Origin: Tubulanus polymorphus
Lineage: Eukaryota > Nemertea > Palaeonemertea > Tubulaniformes > Tubulanidae
Length of the DNA: 64,000 bases
Assembly (NCBI RefSeq): GCF_964204645.1
Contig: NC_134028.1
Coordinates: forward strand, 2,764,501-2,828,500
Direction of reading: 5' to 3'
The position numbers were made by a program, and so were the translations under genes. Shown here one piece after another: positions 47,601 through 58,800 of this stretch. The number at the start of each line of letters is the position of its first letter. Within the stretch, counting starts at the first letter, position 1. The notes under the pieces were generated by a model. That model was given only the letters and a program-made list of their open reading frames with translations. It did no database searches and was not told the origin of the DNA.

Positions 47601-47806
47601 AGTTCGGTCTAAGTAACTTTCAAACTTTTCATTCCAAAAAACCTCATAGGCATATCACTTTGACATATACCCCTTGATTTGAGCTTCACTGGTATAACTT
47701 TTAATATCTTTTTCTGTAGGCTTGTCAGGTGAACTTGGAAGGATCAGCATTCTGTGCTAAGAATGGCAAACCTTACTGCAAGAAACACGCCTCTGGGCGC
47801 TTCTAA
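32617..47806 (+). CDS. Enigma/Zasp/LDB3-like PDZ-ZM-LIM protein with three LIM domains
   Basis: Z-disc or stress-fibre scaffold binding alpha-actinin. Longest in-frame form, 792 aa: 32617-32730, 34097-34248, 36909-36996, 40647-40729, 41088-41128, 41318-41480, 42921-43169, 43826-43845, 44161-44326, 45851-46378, 46618-46887, 46974-47154, 47240-47360, 47482-47597, 47720-47806. Alternative exons are 41999-42029, 44793-44814 and 45172-45234. PDZ 5-89 has the loop PWGFRLQGG. ZM motifs QYNSPIGLYSA lie at 189 and 333. SR-x-FR-type segments occur near 285 and in exon 45851-46378 (GRTMRHLQIQLD). A Pro/Gly/Ala-rich linker precedes LIM1 (from C617), LIM2 (from C676) and LIM3 (from C735). LIM2 and LIM3 have canonical zinc ligands. 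LIM1 has C637-x2-H640 where H-x2-C is usual. The end ...CKKHASGRF parallels CKKHAHxxx of LDB3/PDLIM5/7. It cannot be assigned to one vertebrate paralogue. Confidence 0.94.
35781..35788 (+). promoter_or_regulatory. Candidate internal promoter (TATAAAAG)
   Basis: A strong TATAAAAG in intron 2 of the Enigma-like gene, 1.1 kb before exon 3. No matching first coding exon was found, so an internal promoter is only a possibility. Confidence 0.2.
36391..36416. repeat. (CT)n microsatellite
   Basis: About 26 bp of CT repeats in intron 2 of the Enigma-like gene. Confidence 0.85.
37470..37598. repeat. (CT)n/(CCCTCT)n low-complexity tract
   Basis: About 130 bp made only of C and T, mixing CT dinucleotides with CCCTCT hexamers, in intron 3 of the Enigma-like gene. 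The long SP/LS and RE/GR frames through it are artefacts of the repeat. Confidence 0.95.
40177..40252. repeat. Palindromic ATATACCAC-rich tract
   Basis: Multiple overlapping copies of ATATACC(A/G) and its reverse complement around GGTATAC, in intron 3 of the Enigma-like gene. It can form small hairpins; no other function is visible. Confidence 0.6.
41318..41480 (+). CDS. Alternative exon 6 (first ZM motif) of the Enigma-like gene
   Basis: Phase 1 in, phase 2 out. It encodes EPIKVNVNVEVV followed by QYNSPIGLYSADN, a clear ZM motif implicated in alpha-actinin binding. It is preceded by GTTTCAG and followed by GTAATG. It competes with the 31-bp exon at 41999-42029, which has the same phases. 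Confidence 0.85.
41999..42029 (+). CDS. Alternative micro-exon 7 of the Enigma-like gene
   Basis: 31 bp, phase 1 in, phase 2 out, encoding GYGGGAPYHPR with the split codons from its neighbours. TTTAG acceptor and GTAGCA donor; the donor is weak. Joined from exon 5 to exon 8 it keeps the frame and gives the same arginine at the junction as exon 6 does. If both exons 6 and 7 are used, exon 8 reaches a TGA within six codons. Confidence 0.6.
44161..44326 (+). CDS. Alternative exon 10 (second ZM motif) of the Enigma-like gene
   Basis: Phase 1 in, phase 2 out. It encodes EHPGGKRMSPILTKERSE and then QYNSPIGLYSAENAASD. The motif shares eleven consecutive residues, QYNSPIGLYSA, with exon 6, so the two exons probably arose by duplication. 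It ends CC before GTAAGA. Confidence 0.85.
44360..44381. repeat. (AT)n microsatellite
   Basis: About 22 bp of AT repeats 34 bp after the exon 10 donor. Confidence 0.9.
44544..44611. mobile_element. 68-bp MITE-like inverted repeat
   Basis: Ends CAGGCGTGGATCTACCAGG and, as reverse complement, CAGGGGCGGATCCAGGATTT. It resembles very short DNA-transposon derivatives with CAGGGGCGGATCCA-type ends that occur widely in animals. It lies in the intron between exons 10 and 11. Confidence 0.55.
44793..44814 (+). CDS. Alternative micro-exon 11 of the Enigma-like gene
   Basis: 22 bp, phase 1 in, phase 2 out, encoding GNPPWHKR with split codons. ATTTCAG acceptor and GTATTG donor. It mirrors micro-exon 7. 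Used after exon 9 instead of exon 10 it keeps the frame; used after exon 10 it reads into TAA within six codons. Confidence 0.55.
45172..45234 (+). CDS. Alternative exon 12 of the Enigma-like gene
   Basis: 63 bp, phase 2 in, phase 2 out, encoding NKIPPVSNKATKYGSKDEWA and leaving TA. TTTCAG acceptor and GTAAGT donor, both strong. Spliced to the exon at 46618 (starting C) it gives TAC and continues into the LIM domains. Spliced to the exon at 45851 (starting A) it gives TAA and ends the protein. Intron retention also gives a stop at once (TAG). Confidence 0.6.
45851..46378 (+). CDS. Large linker exon 13 of the Enigma-like gene
   Basis: 528 bp, phase 2 in and out, included in the 792-aa form. 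It encodes a Pro/Ser/Lys-rich, probably disordered linker with GRTMRHLQIQLDAQEF near the middle. The second half holds three loose ~30-aa repeats built on F(T/A)S(E/G/D)P(V/L)...P(L)..P(L).Q. It ends at a GTAGG donor. Confidence 0.8.
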
Positions 47807-48471
47807 ACCTTGTCAACCCACTACAGATTAAATTGTGCGTTGTTCTTAAAAACTTTGCGTGGAGTGGTTGCGCCGAATGCGAATACAAAGCTAATGTATG
47901 AGCAAAAGGCGGATTTCGCCTAAGTCAAAAAGGGATTGTGTTGATTGTAGCCACATTGTGTGTGATGAAACTTAGACAACAGGGAAGACAATTTTTTTAA
48001 GAGAGATATTGGTGCCTTTTGCGCTGTTAATTTATTGTAGTGAGTTATACATAAAAGAGAATTAACTTTATAGCTGTATTATTATTTTTATTCACTGATT
48101 TGTTTAAATCCATTTGTGTGATGAATAATATTATATCTGATGAATATATATATACATATATATAAAGTTTACGATGCATGTCTAATTTTTATTGTTCAGA
48201 TCTGGGTTTATTGAACTGTGAATTTTTTAAATCTTTTCACATCTGTCTTATATAGCGCTATTTGGGTTGATTATTCTTATGGTATGAGTGCTATAATTTA
48301 CGCTGATATTATAAAAAGTCTTAAAAAAATGTGTCTATAGAAATGCTTTGTCATTGCCAAAAGTAAATATAATTACCTATAAAGATAGTTATTTGTACAT
48401 AGACTTTCAGCTTCTTTGCTAAGATGATGATATTGTTGGTTTAATCTGCGTCGTGCTGAATATGCTTGTAT
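47807..48471. other. 3' UTR and flank of the Enigma-like gene
   Basis: Unique AT-rich sequence after the stop codon, with no exon. It continues directly into the first repeat unit at about 48472. An ATTAAA at 48482-48487, just inside the array, is the first plausible poly(A) signal. Confidence 0.5.
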
Positions 48472-49106
48472 AATACTTCAGATTAAAGAATATATACGCT
48501 TTCAATATGGATAATATTAAAGACAATTACTGAATATCTTTCAAATACAAACAGTAGTATTCTTATTCAATATAGGAGAAGCTATAATTATAATATGTTG
48601 ATATAGCGCTCGAGCCCTTGTATTAGATATGATTTAAAAGTGTGTACTGCTTAGTTTCTACCAAGTCTTCCATACATATTAATGATTGATACGTTAAGAT
48701 TCTCTACACTGGATACACTGACTACACTGAGATGTTTTGTCAATGCATTGAAATTATTGTAATTCATTTCGTTGTTATAAAATGGTCACTAATATCTGTT
48801 AACAAGCTGTTGAGAATGTTATTTCTGAATGGATTTATGTAAGTTAGAATTCCATTCAGATATTTCAATGGTTATATGTATAATTGGTACGCTGTTATGC
48901 ACGTCCATCACATCCAAAGTAAATCATTTTCATAAAAGTTTTGATTATTACAGTTGTTACACAAGTATTTTGTATGATGTGCGATTGATAAAATCACTTG
49001 CCAATTGTATCACAAACTGTTTTTACTTATTAGGTGGAAATAGAAATCCCTGCTGATAATAGTATGTTTGAATACATCGTTATACCCTAATAAATATTGC
49101 TTCTAA

Positions 49107-49112
49107 AATAAA
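49107..49112 (+). terminator. Candidate distal poly(A) signal in the first array unit
   Basis: AATAAA, with a second one at 49089-49094, followed by TGGTGGATTGTTTTTT, a GT/T-rich downstream element. It lies 1.3 kb after the Enigma-like stop codon. The same arrangement recurs in each unit. Confidence 0.4.
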
Positions 49113-49130
49113 CTATTGGCTACTAAATAT

Positions 49131-50758
49131 GGTGGATTGTTTTTTATTCTCATCGCTGCACTCCCGAAGATAAGCTAGAGAATTCGCGTTGCTGATACCA
49201 CCGCCACCTTTTGGAATTTTTGTGAACTATGAAAAAGAAACGACCGAAATTTTACAGGACCCGTTCATGCATAATTACTTTAGTTCGCAGGATTTCCGCT
49301 AGGGGACCGTATGGTGCTGCCACCAGTTTGTACGCGACATTTGCTTGTTTTTTTCTAAATTGTATCCACGCAACATTTGCTTTTTTTTCCTAATTTGTAT
49401 CCATAGCTGTATTTCGTATCTCGCAGTTGAAGATGGGCGTTAATGACACCACCTCCACCTTATGGAATTTTTGTGAACTATGAAAAAAGCGACCGAAACT
49501 TGTTCTTACGGACACCGTCCATGCATTATTACTTGAATTCGCAGAATTCCCGCTAGGGGCCGTTTGGTGCTGCCACCAAGTTTGAACATGACATTTACAT
49601 GTTTTTTCTTTCAATTTGTATCCATCTGTCCGTCGTAGAAGGGGAACTGATTATCCGTCTGTCCTGATGTATGGGAATAGAACCAAATAATAACTAAACC
49701 ACAATTGTTTTAAATACAATATGCTTTCAAAGCACACATTAATTATTATCGATAACATTGCTCCAGTGATCACTATAAAAACGCCAGTGACTGACACAGG
49801 ATAAACACAGAGCAAACTCTTTACTACAAAAATAAATTGCCACACTTGTATACGCTGAAAGCTAGGATTACTGTTTTTTTTCCAATTTTTTATCAGACAC
49901 AAGCTTCCTCTATATTATAATTACTATGTGTATTTACATCATTTGAAGATCAAAGAAAACAGTGTCATAAGAACAATCAGTGAGAGAAATCTAACAAAAC
50001 GATTCTGTGACTGGAAAGATCTATTCTTCCATGTCCTACAGCAATAATTATTCAATTCTAACCCACTAAATCTGATGAATTCTGACGTTTCTGCCAAGAA
50101 TGTAATTCCTTCATGAAAGTAAATATTTCAGGAAGCTGGTATCGAATTAGAGCAATGTTACTGAAGGCAGTTAACTTGCTTTCCACAGAATGGCAAAAAA
50201 TCCTTTTTAACAAAAATTTGGTGTCGAGTAAACACATTTTTAAATACAGATATATATCAGCTTTCAGCGTATACAAGTGTGGCAATTTATTTTTGTAGTA
50301 AAGAGTTTGCTCTGTGTTTATCCTGTGTCAGTTTCTGACGTTTTGTATAGTGACCACTGGAGCAATGTTATTGATAATAAATAATGATTAATGTGTGCTT
50401 TGAAAGTATTTTGTATTTAAAACAATTGTCTTAGTTATTTTTGGTTCTATTCCCATTCATCATGAGACAGACGATTAATCAGTTCCCCTTCTACCAAGAA
50501 CAGATGGATACAAATTTTCAAAAAACAAGCAAATGTCACGTTCAAACTGGGTGGCAGCACCATACGGTCCCCTAGCGGCAATTCTGCGAACTAAAGTAAT
50601 AATGAATGGACGGTGTCCCGTAAGAACACGTTTCGGTCGTTTCTTTTTCATAGTTCACAAAAATTCCAAAAGATGGAGGTGGTGTCACCAACGCGAATTC
50701 TCTGGTTTCATCTAGCTTATCTTCAGGAGTGCAGTGATGAAAATAAAAACAGCAAAAA
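49131..50758. repeat. Large inverted repeat in the first array unit
   Basis: The left arm runs 49131 to about 49864 and includes the internal duplication. The right arm, about 50259-50758, is the reverse complement of the left arm minus one duplicated segment. Its start, GCTTTCAGCGTATACAAGTG, mirrors CACTTGTATACGCTGAAAGC at 49845-49864, and its end mirrors the GATAAGCTAGAGAATTCGCG region. The loop is about 395 bp. Arms of about 500 bp would form a long hairpin if transcribed. Confidence 0.85.
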
Positions 50759-51214
50759 AGTTTATTGGTTCGCATTTATACATATTCACATAATAAAGCT
50801 ATACACTATTATATACAGCGGACCGAGGTTTCTTGCATAAAGACAAAAAACTTCAATGAGGATGTATGAGTCAATGCACTGAAATTATTGTAATTCATTT
50901 CGTTGTTATAAAATGGTCACTAATATCTGTTAACAAGCTGTTGAGATTGTTATTTTTGAATGGATTTATTGAAGTTAGCATTCCATTCAGATATTTCGAT
51001 GGTTATATGTATAATTGGTACCCTGCAAGGCACATCCATCACATCCAAAGTAAATCATTTTCATAAAAGTTGATAAAATCACTTGCCAATTTTATCACAA
51101 ACTGTTTCTACTTATAAGGTAGAAATAGAAATCCCTGATAATAGTAAACGTTTGTATACGTCGTTTTACCCTAATCAATATTGCTTCTAAAATAAACTAT
51201 TGGCTACTAAATAT

Positions 51215-52807
51215 GGTGGATTGTTTTTATTCTCATCACTGCACTCCTGAAGATAAGCAGAGAATTCGCGTTGCTGACACGACCTCCACCTCCACCTTTT
51301 GGAAATTTTGTGAACTATGAAAAAGAAACGACCGAAACTTTTTCTTACATGGCACGTCCATGCATTATTACTTTAGTTCGAAGAATTCCCGCTAGGGGAC
51401 CGTATGGTGCTGCCACCAAGTTTGAACGTGACATTTGCTTGTTTTTCTTATAATTTGTATACATAGCTGTATTTCGTATCTAGCAGTTGAAGATTAGCGT
51501 TGCTGACACCGTCTCCACCTTTTGAAATTTTTGGAAACTTGTTCTTACAGGGCACCGTCCATGCATTATTACTCTAGTTCGCAGAATTCCCGCTAGGGGA
51601 CCGTATGGTGCTGCCACCAATTTCGAAAGTGACATTTGCTTGTTTTTCTTTTAAGATTTGTATCCATCTGTTCTTCGTAGAAGGGGAACTGATTATCCGT
51701 CTGTCCTATGATGAATGGGAAAAGAACCAAAAACAACTAAGACAATTGTTTTAAATACAATATGCTTTCAAAGCACACATTAATCATTATTTATTATCAA
51801 TAACATTGCTCCAGTGGTCACTATACAAAACGTCAGAGACTGACACAGGATAAACACAGAGCAAACTCTTTACTACAAAAATAAATTGCCACACTTGTAT
51901 ACGCTGAAAGCTAGGATTACTGTTTTTTTTCCAATTTTTTATCAGACACAAGCTTCCTCTATATTATAATTACTATGTGTATTTACATCATTTGAAGATC
52001 AAAGAAAACAGTGTCATAAGAACAATCAGTGAGAGAAATCTAACAAAACGATTCTGTGACTGGAAAGATCTATTCTTCCATGTCCTACAGCAATAATTAT
52101 TCAATTCTAACCCACTAAATCTGATGAATTCTGACGTTTCTGCCAAGAATGTAATTCCTTCATGAAAGTAAATATTTCAGGAAGCTGGTATCGAATTAGA
52201 GCAATGTTACTGAAGGCAGTTAACTTGCTTTCCACAGAATGGCAAAAAATCCTTTTTAACAAAAATTTGGTGTCGAGTAAACACATTTTTAAATACAGAT
52301 ATATATCAGCTTTCAGCGTATACAAGTGTGGCAATTTATTTTTGTAGTAAAGAGTTTGCTCTGTGTTTATCCTGTGTCAGTTTCTGACGTTTTGTATAGT
52401 GACCACTGGAGCAATGTTATTGATAATAAATAATGATTAATGTGTGCTTTGAAAGTATTTTGTATTTAAAACAATTGTCTTAGTTATTTTTGGTTCTATT
52501 CCCATTCATCATGAGACAGACGATTAATCAGTTCCCCTTCTACCAAGAACAGATGGATACAAATTTTCAAAAAACAAGCAAATGTCACGTTCAAACTGGG
52601 TGGCAGCACCATACGGTCCCCTAGCGGCAATTCTGCGAACTAAAGTAATAATGAATGGACGGTGTCCCGTAAGAACACGTTTCGGTCGTTTCTTTTTCAT
52701 AGTTCACAAAAATTCCAAAAGATGGAGGTGGTGTCACCAACGCGAATTCTCTGGTTTCATCTAGCTTATCTTCAGGAGTGCAGTGATGAAAATAAAAACA
52801 GCAAAAA
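51215..52807. repeat. Large inverted repeat in the second array unit
   Basis: Same structure as in the first unit, shifted by 2049 bp: left arm 51215 to about 51913, right arm about 52308-52807. The right arm and loop look identical to those of the first unit. The later units lack the right arm. Confidence 0.85.
51395..51618. repeat. ~201-bp internal duplication within array units (example)
   Basis: The segment containing GGGGACCGTATGGTGCTGCC occurs at 51395 and again at 51596 (201 bp apart). It recurs with the same 201-bp spacing at 58870 and 59071. In the unit starting at 49131 the copies are 254 bp apart and a partial third copy lies between them. Units starting at 53264, 55051 and 56845 have one copy. 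Confidence 0.8.
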
Positions 52808-55800
52808 AGTTTATTGGTTCGCATTTATACATATTCACATAATAAAGCTATACACTATTATATACAGCGGACCGAGGTTTCTTGCATAAAGACAAAAAAC
52901 TTCAATGAGGATGTATGAGTCAATGCACTGAAATTATTGTAATTCATTTCGTTGTTATAAAATGGTCACTAATATCTGTTAACAAGCTGTTGAGATTGTT
53001 ATTTTTGAATGGATTTATTGAAGTTAGCATTCCATTCAGATATTTCGATGGTTATATGTATAATTGGTACCCTGCAAGGCACATCCATCACATCCAAAGT
53101 AAATCATTTTCATAAAAGTTGATAAAATCACTTGCCAATTTTATCACAAACTGTTTCTACTTATAAGGTAGAAATAGAAATCCCTGATAATAGTAAACGT
53201 TTGTATACGTCGTTTTACCCTAATCAATATTGCTTCTAAAATAAACTGTTGGCTACTAAATATGGTGGATTGTTTTTATTCTCATCACTGCACTCCTAAA
53301 GATAAGCTAGATGAAACCAGAGAATTCGCGTTGCTGACACCACCTCCACCTTTTGGGATTTTTGTGAACTATGAAAAAGAAACGACCGAAACTTGTTCTT
53401 ACAGGGCTATTACTTTAGTTCGCAGAATTCCCGCCAGGGGACCGTATGGTGCTGCCACCCAGTTTAAACGTGACGTTTGCTTGTTTTTTTGAAAATTTGT
53501 ATCCATCTGTCCTTCGTAGAAGGGAACTGATTATCTGTATGTCCTATGATGCATGGGAATAGAACCAAAAATAACTAAGACAATTGTTTTAAATACAATA
53601 TGCTTTCAAAGCACACATTATTTATTATCGATAACATTGCTCCAGTGGTCACTATACAAAACGTCAGAGACTGACACAGGATAAACACAGAGCAAACTCT
53701 TTACTACAAAAATAAATTGCCACACTTGTATACGCTGAAAGCTAGGATTACTGTTTTTTTTTTCAATTTTGTATCAGACACAAGCTTCCTCTATATTATA
53801 ATTACTATGTGTATTTACATCATTTGAAGATCAATAAAAACAGTGTCATAAGAACAATCAGTGAGAAGAAATCTAACAAAACTATTCTGTGACTGGAAAG
53901 ATCTATTCTTCCATGTCCTACAGCCATAATTATTCAATTCTAACCCACTAAATCTGATGAATTCTGAAAATTCTGCCAAGAATATAATTCCTTCAGGAAA
54001 GTAAATATTTCAGGAAGCTGGTATCGAATTAGAGCAATGTTACTGAAGGCAGTTAACTTGCTTTCAACAGAACGAACTGTCTTTAAATGGCAAAATATTC
54101 TTTTTTTCCAAAACCCGGTGGCGAGTAAGCACATCCTTAAATACAGCAAAAAAGATTATTAGTTCGCATTTATACAGATTCACATAATAAAGCTATACAC
54201 TATTATATGCAACGGGCCGAGATTTCTTGAATAAAGACAAAAAACTTCAATGAGGATGCATGTGCGCAAAACGGCAATATATACACGATGAAGCTAGACA
54301 TCCAAAGACTGTTAAATAATTTGATTACAAGCTTCACTCATGCATCAGAATTATAGAGTGTCAATAAAAGTATTGAATTATCAAAATCTTCCTTTGCAAG
54401 CCATTTTCTTAAATCATATGGACTTGAAACCTTAAATCAATAATACTTCAGAATAAAGAATATATACGCGTTCAATATGGATAATATCAAAGACAACTAC
54501 TGAATATCTTTCAAATACAAACAGTAGTATTCTTATTCAATATAGGAGAAGCTATAATTATAATATGTTGATATAGCGCTCGAGCCCTTGTATTAGATAT
54601 GATTTAAAAGTGTGTACTGCTTAGTTTCTACCAAGTCTTCCACACATATCAATGATTGATATGTTAAGATTCTCTATACTGGATACACTGACTACACTGA
54701 GATGTTTTGTCAATGCTTTGAAATTATTGTAATTCATTTCGTTGTTATAAAATGGTCACTAATATCTGTTAACAAGCTGTTGAGATTGTTATTTCTGAAT
54801 GGATTTATGTAAGTTAGCATTCCATTCAGATATTTCGGTGGTTATATGTATAATTGGTACCCTGCAAGGCACATCCATCACATCCAAAGTAAATCATTTT
54901 CATAAAAGTTGATAAAATCACTTGCCAATTTTATCACAAACTGTTTCTACTTATTAGGTAGAAATACAAATCCCTGCTAATAGTAAACGTTTGTATACAT
55001 CGTTTTACCTAATCAATTGCTTCTAAAATAAACTATTGGCTACTAAATATGGTGGATTGTTTTTATTCTCATCACTGCACTCCTGAAGATAAGCTAGATG
55101 AAACCAGAGAATTCGCGTTGCTGACACCACCTCCACCTTTCGGGATTTTTGTGAACTATGAAAAAGAAACGACCGAAACTTGTTCTTACAGAGCTATTAC
55201 TTTAGTTCGCAGAATTCCCGCCAGGTGACCGTATGGTGCTGCCACCCAGTTTAAACGTGACGTTTGCTTGTTTTTTGGAAAATTTGTATCCATCTGTCCT
55301 TCGTAGAAGGGAACTGATTATCTGTATGTCCTATGATGCATGGGAATAGAACCAAAAATAACTAAGACACAATTGTTTTAAATACAATATGCTTTCAAAG
55401 CACACATTAATCATTATTTATTATCAATAACATTGCTCCAGTGATCACTATACAAAACGTCAGAGACTGACACAGGATAAACACAGAGCAAACTCTTTAC
55501 TACAAAAATAAATTGCCACACTTGTATACGCTGAAAGCTAGGATTACTGTTTTTTTTCCAATTTTTTATCAGACACAAGCTTCCTCTATATTATAATTAC
55601 TATGTGTATTTACATCATTTGAAGATCAAAGAAAACAGTGTCATAAGAACAATCAGTGACAGAAATCTAACAAAACGATTCTGTGACTGGAAAGATCTAT
55701 TCTTCCATGTCCTACAGCCATAATTATTCAATTCTAACCCACTAAATCTGATGAATTCTGACGTTTCTGCCAAGAATGTAATTCCTTCAGGAAAGTAAAT

Positions 55801-58800
55801 ATTTCAGGAAGCTGGTATCGAATTAGAGCAATGTTACTGAAGGCAGTTAACTTGCTTTCAACAGAACGAACTGTCTTTAAATGGCAAAATATTCTTTTTT
55901 TCCAAAACCCGGTGGCGAGTAAGCACATCCTTAAATACAGCAAAAAAGATTATTAGTTCGCATTTATACAGATTCACATAATAAAGCTATACACTATTAT
56001 ATGCAACGGGCCGAGATTTCTTGAATAAAGACAAAAAACTTCAATGAGGATGCATGTGCGCAAAACGGCAATATATACACGATGAAGCTAGACATCCAAA
56101 GACTGTTAAATAATCTAATTACAAGCTTCACTCTTGCATCAGAATTATAGAGTGTCAATAAAAGTATTGAATTATCAAAATCTTCCTTTGCAAGCCATTT
56201 TCTTAAATCATATGGACTTGAAACCTTAAATCAATAATACTTCAGAATAAAGAATATATACGCGTTCAATATGGATAATATTAAAGACAACTACTGAATA
56301 TCTTTCAAATACAAACAGTAGTATTCTTATTCAATATAGGAGAAGCTATAATTATAATATGTTGATATAGCGCTCGAGCCCTTGTATTAGATATGATTTA
56401 AAAGTGTGTACTGCTTAGTTTCTACCAAGTCTTCCATACATATTAATGATTGATATGTTAAGATTCTCTATACTGGATACGCTGACTACCAGAGATGTTT
56501 TGTCAATGCTTTGAAATTATTGTAATTCATTTCGTTGTTATAAAATGGTCACTAATATCTGTTAACAAGCTGTTGAGATTGTTATTTCTGAATGGATTTA
56601 TGTAAGTTAGCATTCCATTCAGATATTTCGGTGGTTATATGTATAATTGGTACCCTGCAAGGCACATCCATCACATCCAAAGTAAATCATTTTCATAAAA
56701 GTTGATAAAATCACTTGCCAATTTTATCACAAACTGTTTCTACTTATAAGGTAGAAATAGAAATCCCTGCTAATAGTACACGTTTGTATACATCGTTATA
56801 CCCTAATTAATTGCTTCTAAAATAAACTATTGGCTACTAAATATGGTGGATTGTTTTTATTCTCATCACTGCACTCCTGAAGATAAGCTAGATGAAACCA
56901 GAGAATTCGCGTTGCTGATACCACCTCCACCTTTTGGGATTTTTGTGAACTATGAAAAAGAAACGACCAAAACTTGTTCTTACAGGGCTATTACTTTAGT
57001 TCGCAGAATTCCCGCCAGGGGACCGTATGGTGCTGCCACCCAGTTTGAACGTGACGTTTGCTTGTTTTTTTTTTTGAAAATTTGTATCCTTCTGTCCTTC
57101 GTAGAAGAGGAAATGATTATCTGTCTGTCCTATGATGCATGGGAATAGAACCAAAAATAACTAAGACACAATTGTTTTAAATACAATATGCTTTCAAAGC
57201 ACACATTAATCATTATTTATTATCAATAACATTGCTCCAGTGATCACTATACAAAACGTCAGAAACTGACACAGGATAAACACAGAGCAAACTCTTTACT
57301 ACAAAAATAAATTGCCACACTTGTATACGCTGAAAGCTAGGATTACTGTTTTTTTTCAATTTTTTATCAGACACAAGCTTCCTCTATATTATAATTACTA
57401 TGTGTATTTACATCATTTGAAGATCAATAAAAACAGTGTCATAAGAACAATCAGTGAGAAGAAATCTAACAAAACGATTCTGTGACATCTATTCTTCCAT
57501 GTCCTACAGTCATTATTATTCAATTCTAACCCACTAAATCTGATGAATTCTGAAAATTCTGCCAAGAATATAATTCCTTCAGGAAAGTAAATATTTCAGG
57601 AAGCTGGTATCGAATTAGAGCAATGTTACTGAAGGCAGTTAACTTGCTTTCAACAGAACGAACTGTCTTTAAATGGCAAAATATTCTTTTTTCCAAAACT
57701 CGGTGGCGAGTAAGCACATCCTTAAAAACAGCAAAAAAGATTATTAGTTCGCATTTATACAGATTCACATAATAAAGCTATACACTATTATATCCAACGA
57801 GACGAGATTTCTTGAATAAAGACAAAAAACTTCAATGAGGATGCATATGCGCAAAACGGCAATATATACACGATGAAGCTAGACATCCAAAGACTGTTAA
57901 ATAATTTGATTACAAGCTACACTCATGCATCAGAATTATAGAGTGTCAATAAAAGTATTGAATTATCAAAATCTTCCTTTGCAAGCTATTTTCTTAAATC
58001 ACATGGACTTGAAACCTTAAATCAATAATACTTCAGATTAAAGAATATATACGCGTTCAATATGGATAATATTAAAGACAACTACTGAATATCTTTTAAA
58101 TACAAACAGTTGTATTCTTATTCAATATAGGAGAAGCTATAATTATAATATGTTGATATAGCACCCGAGCCCTTGTATTAGATACGATTTAAAAAAGTGT
58201 ACTGCTTAGTTTCTACCAAGTCTTCCATACATATCAATGATTGATATGTTAAGATTCTCTATACTGGATACACTGACTACACTGAGATGTTTTGTCAATG
58301 CTTTGAAATTATTGTAATTCATTTCGTTGTTATAAAATGGTCACTAATATCTGTTAACAAGCTGTTGAGATTGTTATTTCTGAATGGATTTATGTAAGTT
58401 ATCATTCCATTCAGATATTTCGGTGGTTATATGTATAATTGGTACCCTGCTAGGCACGTCCATCACATCCAAAGTAAATCATTTTCATTATAGTTTTGAT
58501 TATTATAGTTGTTATACAAGTACGTTTTTTTTGTATGATGGGGCGATTGATAAAATCACTTGCCAATTTTATCACAAACTGTTTTGTTACATATTAGGTG
58601 GAAATAGAAATCCCTGCTAATAATATGTTTGTATACATCGTTATACCCTAATTAATTGCTTCTAAAATAAACTATTGGCTACTAAATATGGTGGATTGTT
58701 TTTATTCTCATCACTGCACTCCTGAAGATAAGCAGAGAATTCGCGTTGCTGACACGACCTCCACCTCCACCTTTTGGAATTTGTGTGAACTATGAAAAAG

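Noticed and set aside
50058-53492. Many 60-76 codon frames in the array as separate genes
   Set aside because: They are repeats of the same non-coding unit in several frames and strands, with no domains.
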